64,000 nucleotides of DNA from DT-110 sp030148525 (GTDB lineage: Bacteria > Bacteroidota > Bacteroidia > Chitinophagales > Saprospiraceae): the NCBI GenBank assembly GCA_965227445.1, contig OZ245751.1, forward strand, positions 1,054,001 through 1,118,000. The letters run 5' to 3'. Of this stretch, positions 59,979 through 64,000 are shown piece after piece. Under the pieces are notes generated by a model, which had not been told where the DNA came from, did no database searches, and saw only the letters and a list, made by a program, of their open reading frames with translations. How positions within the stretch are numbered: the first letter of the stretch is position 1; the number at the start of each line of letters is the position of its first letter. The position numbers were made by a program, and so were the translations under genes.

Positions 59979-61502
59979 ATGCACAACTACAGAAGAATTA
60001 AGCTTTTGATAAGTGTCTTGGGGCTTGCGGTCGCTTTACAAGCCCAACCCACTACCAATGACCTATACTGGGCCAGTGCCAAGGCCTCCTTTTCACAATT
60101 AAAAGAACTGCTGGCCATCCCCAATGATGCGCATTTTCCGGAGGACATTGAGCGCAATGTGGAGTGGTGCGAGTCGCATTTTACCGAAAGGGGATTTACT
60201 ACTACCCGTCTGGAAACGCCCGGTGCACCTTTATTATTAGCGGAAAAGAAAACGGAAGCGGCTGACGCCAAAACAGTCCTGATCTATCTGCAGGTCGACG
60301 GCCAGCCGGTCGATCCCGAGTTCTGGTTTCAGGAGGATCCCTATGAGGCTACCCTGAAACGACAAGCCGAAGAGGGTGGCTGGGAAGCCCTGGACTGGAG
60401 CATGCTCGACGGGGACGACATTGACCCGGAATGGCGCATCTTTGCCCGTAGTACGGCTGATTCCAAAGGGGCAGTCAATATGTTTTTGACAGCCATTGAC
60501 ATCGTGAACGACCGGGGCGAATCGCCCAACTTTAACATGAAAGTCATCATGGATTTTGAGGAGGAACTGGGATCCCCAAATCTGCCGCGAGCCGTCCGGG
60601 CGAATAAAGAGGCATTGGCTGCGGATATGCTCATCATTTTCGATGGTCCCCGGCACATCGCCAACAAACCCACCCTGACCTTCGGGGCCCGGGGTATTTC
60701 CGATATTACCCTCCAGGTATACGGGCCGCAATATCCGCAGCACAGCGGTCACTACGGGAATTGGGCGCCCAATCCGGCCGTTCGCCTTTCGCAGCTTATT
60801 GCGAGCATGAAGGATGAGCGAGAGCGGGTCACCATTCCCGGTTTTTACGACGGCATAACCATTAGTGACGAGGTGAAAGCTGTACTCGATGCCGTACCGG
60901 ATGACGAAGACTACATCAATTACCGCCAACTGGCAGTGGCCAAAGCGACGGGGGTAGCCCCGACCTATCAGGAATCCCTGCAGTATCCGTCGCTTAATGT
61001 TCGGGGATTGAGTTCAGGCTGGGTGGGCGACGAAGCCCGTACCATTGTTCCTTCGATTGCCATTGCCGAGATCGACATCCGGCTGGTCCTGGAAAGTGAT
61101 CCGGACCGTCTGATAGGCCTGGTGCGTGACCATATCATCGACCAGGGCTACTACGTGATCGATCGCAAGCCGACCTCGCGCGAGCGCCTGCTGCACGAGC
61201 GTATCTGCCAGTTTACCAGCAGCACCTCCTATCTTGCCTTCCGCACCGACTTCGATTCGGAAGTGGGCTTGTGGCTGGACCGGGCCCTGGTTCGCGCTTT
61301 TGGCGAAAGCCCCATCAAACAAAGAACTTCAGGCGGGAGTATTCCCATTTCACCCTTTGTCAATGAACTGGGCATTCCGGCTGTGACGGTCCCGACGGTG
61401 AATCGGGATAATAACCAGCACAGTCCTAATGAGAATATCAGGATCGGTAACTACGTGGACGGGATCAAGACCATGCACTTTATTTTGACGGAGAAGTTGT
61501 GA
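59979..61502 (+). CDS. M20-family exported metallopeptidase/hydrolase with an atypical metal site
   Basis: 507 residues from ATG 59979 (an in-frame ATG at 59943 lacks a good signal start). Signal peptide to about residue 23. The M20 fold is clear: second metal Asp D161 (STADSKGAVNM), the catalytic/metal EE pair E194-E195 in MDFEEELGSP, a dimerisation domain (about 225-400), AEIDIRL, and a late His in NNQHSPNEN. In place of the usual H-x-D motif the first site reads L-Q105-V-D107, so the first metal ligand His is replaced by Gln. Some Bacteroidota relatives share a DGQPVDP form from memory. Substrate unknown; a peptide or amide is likely. Confidence 0.88.
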   Translation: MHNYRRIKLLISVLGLAVALQAQPTTNDLYWASAKASFSQLKELLAIPNDAHFPEDIERNVEWCESHFTERGFTTTRLETPGAPLLLAEKKTEAADAKTVLIYLQVDGQPVDPEFWFQEDPYEATLKRQAEEGGWEALDWSMLDGDDIDPEWRIFARSTADSKGAVNMFLTAIDIVNDRGESPNFNMKVIMDFEEELGSPNLPRAVRANKEALAADMLIIFDGPRHIANKPTLTFGARGISDITLQVYGPQYPQHSGHYGNWAPNPAVRLSQLIASMKDERERVTIPGFYDGITISDEVKAVLDAVPDDEDYINYRQLAVAKATGVAPTYQESLQYPSLNVRGLSSGWVGDEARTIVPSIAIAEIDIRLVLESDPDRLIGLVRDHIIDQGYYVIDRKPTSRERLLHERICQFTSSTSYLAFRTDFDSEVGLWLDRALVRAFGESPIKQRTSGGSIPISPFVNELGIPAVTVPTVNRDNNQHSPNENIRIGNYVDGIKTMHFILTEKL

Positions 61503-61634
61503 GGGGAGCGGCTCACGGCTTACGATTTACGGTTTACGGTTTTGGTTTGCCAGATATGGGGTTTAATTGAGGGCGGACCAGTACGTAGACTCCATTCTGA
61601 ATATCTATCAAAATAAACCTATAAAAAGGGCAAG

Positions 61635-61659
61635 ATGAGGCTGGATTGAAGAGCCTCAT
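61635..61659. other. Short hairpin between convergent genes, weak terminator candidate
   Basis: ATGAGGCT (61635-61642) pairs perfectly with AGCCTCAT (61652-61659). For minus-strand transcripts a short T-run follows about six bases after the stem, so it could be a weak terminator for the small gene at 61726. The remainder of 61503-61725 contains reiterated TTACGGTTTACGG words and nothing else. Confidence 0.35.
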
Positions 61660-61725
61660 TTCCGTTGGACTAATAAACTCCATAGATGTACCAGGAGCGA
61701 AGTTCTTTCTGGGTAATACAATCGA

Positions 61726-62019
61726 TTATCTCCCTATCCAGGGATCCGGGAGAACATTGCAATCAGCATCTTCCTCATCCACCTCACCGTCACAATCATC
61801 ATCGATGCCATTATCGCAGATCTCTTCCATCCCGGGATTGACATCGGGGTTCGTATCATCGCAATCGTCGGCCGAGCCCACGCAGGAACCAATTGCCGTG
61901 TACCCATCGCCGTCGGCATCTACTTCCTGATCGCCGTGCGCCAGGTGGGCCTTTAAAGCATTGCGGTTGATCCGGATGAGTTGGTAGGTATCCGGGGCGC
62001 CACAGGCAAATGGGGACAT
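61726..62019 (-). CDS. MopE-type metal-binding-motif protein fragment
   Basis: 97 residues on the minus strand from ATG 62019, beginning 7 bp after the sensor-kinase stop. It has the AHLAHGD block that usually precedes these modules, then an Asp/Cys-rich MopE-type repeat (DADGDGYTAIGSCVG, DDCDDTNPDVNPGMEEICD, NGIDDDCDGEVDEEDADC). In full-length genes such blocks occur in long secreted proteins behind a signal peptide and are often followed by a sorting domain. Here there is no signal peptide and no sorting domain, so it looks like a decayed piece, but the frame is intact. A larger frame that starts upstream runs antisense into the kinase and is not credible. Metal binding is inferred from the motif. 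Confidence 0.5.
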   Translation of the reverse strand: MSPFACGAPDTYQLIRINRNALKAHLAHGDQEVDADGDGYTAIGSCVGSADDCDDTNPDVNPGMEEICDNGIDDDCDGEVDEEDADCNVLPDPWIGR

Positions 62020-62026
62020 CAGGATC

Positions 62027-64000
62027 TTAAAAAGCTGTCTTTTCCTGTAGGGGAACACTAAAAGAAAACACACTACCCTTGCCGACCTCACTCTCCACCC
62101 AGATGCGTCCGCCGTGGTATTCGATGATCTCTTTGCAGATAGGGAGTCCCAGGCCGGTGCCCTTCGGTTTTCCTTGTTGTTGATCCTTCACCTGTTTGAA
62201 CTTCTCGAACACCTGATCCTGGTAATCAGCTGGAATGCCGGATCCCGTATCGGCTATCTGAACAAGGATTTCCTGTTCATCCTGCCATGCGGAAATGGTG
62301 ACAGAGCCGCTATCGGTAAACTTGACGGCATTGCTTAATAGGTTGATGATCACCTGGATGAAGCGGTTTCGATCGATGGGCACGATGGGCAGTTCCCGGG
62401 GAATATCTTTGATCAGCTGAATACCTGATTTTTCCTCAAACAGCGCATTGGTAGCCAGGCTTGCCTGGTCGATCACCTGTAGTAAATCGGTGGGTTCTAT
62501 TTTCCATTCCACTTTGCCGGCCTCAATTTTGGCCAGATCCAGAAGTTCATTGATCAGGTCTGTCAGTCGCGCTCCCTCGGAAATGATGACTTTATTATTA
62601 TTTTCAATTCGCTCGATGAGTTTTTGATTAGCCGGGTCATCTGATCTAAGCTGAGGAAAGACTTTCTCATGCAGTCGCTTGTCATTGATCTTGGCAAAAC
62701 CAATGATGGATGTCAGGGGGGTGCGCAGCTCGTGGCTGATGGTAGAAAGAAAATCAGATTTGGCCTCATTGGCCTTGCGGGCGATGGCTTCAGCGGCCAG
62801 GGCCTCCTCTTTCGCCTTTTCGATCTCGGACTTCTGGCGCTCGATCTTTGCTGTGCGCTCTTTTACTTTTGCTTCCAGATTTTCGTAAAGCAAGGCATTT
62901 TCCAGGGATATGGCAATCTGGGTAGACAGAATCTTCAGGATTTCGAGGCGTTGCTCTGTAAAAGCATTGGCTGTGATCTTATTGTCGAGATAGATACACC
63001 CCATCAAGCGATTTTGGTTGATGATGGGGGCACAAAGAATAGACTTAGGTTGGTGCCGGGCCAAATATGGGTCTTTAGCGAAGCGGGAACCTGGGTCAAA
63101 CTCATGGATGACCACTGCTTCCTTAGTGCGGTAAACATACTGGATGACGCTCTCCGGAACGGTTTCGCTGTTGTTCAGCAAAAAGTGTTCATGGATCTTG
63201 TTGTCTGTTTGCTTACTCCAGCCTTCGGCTTGAATGTAGAGCTGTTCACCTTGGCTGGTAATCAGGGCTACGTACTGCGCACCGGCATTTTCCAGTACGA
63301 TATCTAATAGAGCGGATAGCAAGCTATCCAGTTTGATCTCACTCGAAATGGTCTGCGTGGCCTTAATCACCGTTTGCAGATCCAGCTGTTCCAGGGCGGA
63401 AAAGCGAGTAGACCCGGCAAAAGAGTTGGTTCCTGCGGTAGCGGAAGGGGGCGACGCTCCCTGTGGTTGCGTCAGGGCTATCGTATCTTTAAATGACCAC
63501 TTTTTTTCCAAAAGGGCTATCCTCTGTACAGCTCCCCACTGAGCGAATAATTGAAGGGCCTTGTTCATATGAAACCGCGCCTGTTCTTTTTGGTCCCTCG
63601 CTAATAAGAAATGGGCCATTTGTTCGTGGGTCAGTGCTTCCCACTGCAGCATACCTTCTTTTTGGGCACTTTCTGCCGCTCTTTCAAAATGCAGAAGTGC
63701 TTCCGGATCCTGGTCCAGCTTTTTCATCATGCCCTCCAGGAGTTCATATTTAGCACGCAGGTTAACAGGAGAAAAATCAGACCAGCGTTTGAGGAGGTTA
63801 ATTTTTTTCCTGATTTTTCGCCGGGCCCTGTGGGTGGGTTTTTTCTCCATTTCTTCGAGGAGGTACAAGCGAATAAGAGCACCATAGGCCATTAGTTCTT
63901 TTTCATAGAACACTCCGGCAACGTTTTCCAGATAGGCTTCTGACTTTTTAATATACCGGGCAGCTTCCCCGAGTTCTCCCTGAAAAAAATGCCCAATAGC
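62027..64000 (-). CDS. TPR/GAF sensor histidine kinase, C-terminal part (5' end outside window)
   Basis: The frame continues to the window edge (AIGHFFQGELGEAARYIKKS), so the GTG at 63913 is internal; about 657 residues are visible. Order: helical TPR-like repeats (about the first 190 residues), a GAF domain (LDSLLSALLDIVLENAGAQY to LYENLEAKVKER), a coiled coil, HisKA with DFLSTISHELRTPLTSIIGF, and an ATPase domain with NLLSNAVKFT, DTGSGIP and KGTGLGLPICKEI. No receiver or HTH, so a separate regulator is needed. The arrangement is the usual C-terminal half of large AAA-ATPase/TPR/GAF/kinase proteins, sometimes with an N-terminal Ser/Thr kinase; that half is not seen. No membrane segment. Confidence 0.85.
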   Translation of the reverse strand, partial: AIGHFFQGELGEAARYIKKSEAYLENVAGVFYEKELMAYGALIRLYLLEEMEKKPTHRARRKIRKKINLLKRWSDFSPVNLRAKYELLEGMMKKLDQDPEALLHFERAAESAQKEGMLQWEALTHEQMAHFLLARDQKEQARFHMNKALQLFAQWGAVQRIALLEKKWSFKDTIALTQPQGASPPSATAGTNSFAGSTRFSALEQLDLQTVIKATQTISSEIKLDSLLSALLDIVLENAGAQYVALITSQGEQLYIQAEGWSKQTDNKIHEHFLLNNSETVPESVIQYVYRTKEAVVIHEFDPGSRFAKDPYLARHQPKSILCAPIINQNRLMGCIYLDNKITANAFTEQRLEILKILSTQIAISLENALLYENLEAKVKERTAKIERQKSEIEKAKEEALAAEAIARKANEAKSDFLSTISHELRTPLTSIIGFAKINDKRLHEKVFPQLRSDDPANQKLIERIENNNKVIISEGARLTDLINELLDLAKIEAGKVEWKIEPTDLLQVIDQASLATNALFEEKSGIQLIKDIPRELPIVPIDRNRFIQVIINLLSNAVKFTDSGSVTISAWQDEQEILVQIADTGSGIPADYQDQVFEKFKQVKDQQQGKPKGTGLGLPICKEIIEYHGGRIWVESEVGKGSVFSFSVPLQEKTAF

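Overview
The window looks like part of a marine Bacteroidota chromosome, most like the Saprospiria/Lewinellaceae. This is inferred from gene content: type IX secretion (T9SS) C-terminal sorting domains, a SusC/SusD pair, a hybrid two-component system with a periplasmic propeller, TAT lipoproteins, and few Shine-Dalgarno sites. No rRNA, tRNA, CRISPR array or prophage is visible. Both edges cut genes: a TonB-dependent receptor on the left and an ATPase/TPR/GAF sensor kinase on the right.

Layout. 0-2.6 kb: receptor barrel end plus an exported serine hydrolase. 2.8-22.2 kb: a four-gene surface-protein locus, made of a small T9SS protein, two tandem paralogues with an Ala/Gly-rich hydrophobic stretch and a tail-fibre-like C-terminal domain, and a 4,929-residue adhesin. 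The adhesin carries Ig-like, Asp-box, six GEVED, three SdrD_B-like and HYR-like regions, then dockerin-like, cohesin-like and T9SS domains. It is followed by a long inverted repeat and a strong terminator. 22.3-27.5 kb: a truncated AraC regulator and a tightly packed six-gene operon for the non-phosphorylating oxidation of L-fucose to pyruvate and lactate (mutarotase, dehydrogenase, lactonase, dehydratase, second dehydrogenase, hydrolase). 27.5-29.1 kb: a miniature mobile element, cutC and an 86-bp tandem array. 29.2-33.0 kb: a PhoX-like protein, a purple acid phosphatase-like protein and a DUF3179 lipoprotein. 33.3-37.2 kb: a small secreted protein, a long copy of the miniature element, a triplicated beta-propeller protein and a small membrane protein.

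37.4-52.5 kb: a polysaccharide utilisation locus (PUL), all on the plus strand: sulfatase, HTCS regulator, parallel beta-helix protein, SusC, SusD, GH128-like hydrolase with a carbohydrate-binding-like tail, and a second sulfatase. 52.8-64 kb: on the minus strand a vanadium haloperoxidase-like protein with a T9SS tail and an S9 peptidase; on the plus strand a TAT-exported class V aminotransferase-like protein and an M20-family hydrolase with an altered metal site; then a MopE-type fragment and the sensor kinase on the minus strand.

The PUL could deliver sulfated algal sugar and the fucose operon could oxidise fucose, but no fucosidase is visible, so this link is only inferred. Intergenic DNA is unusually rich in dispersed repeats: a MITE family with TAA/TTA target duplications, an 86-bp array, a 141-bp direct repeat, a diverged ~107-bp repeat at two loci, and patches of reiterated 7-8-mers that fold into long hairpins.
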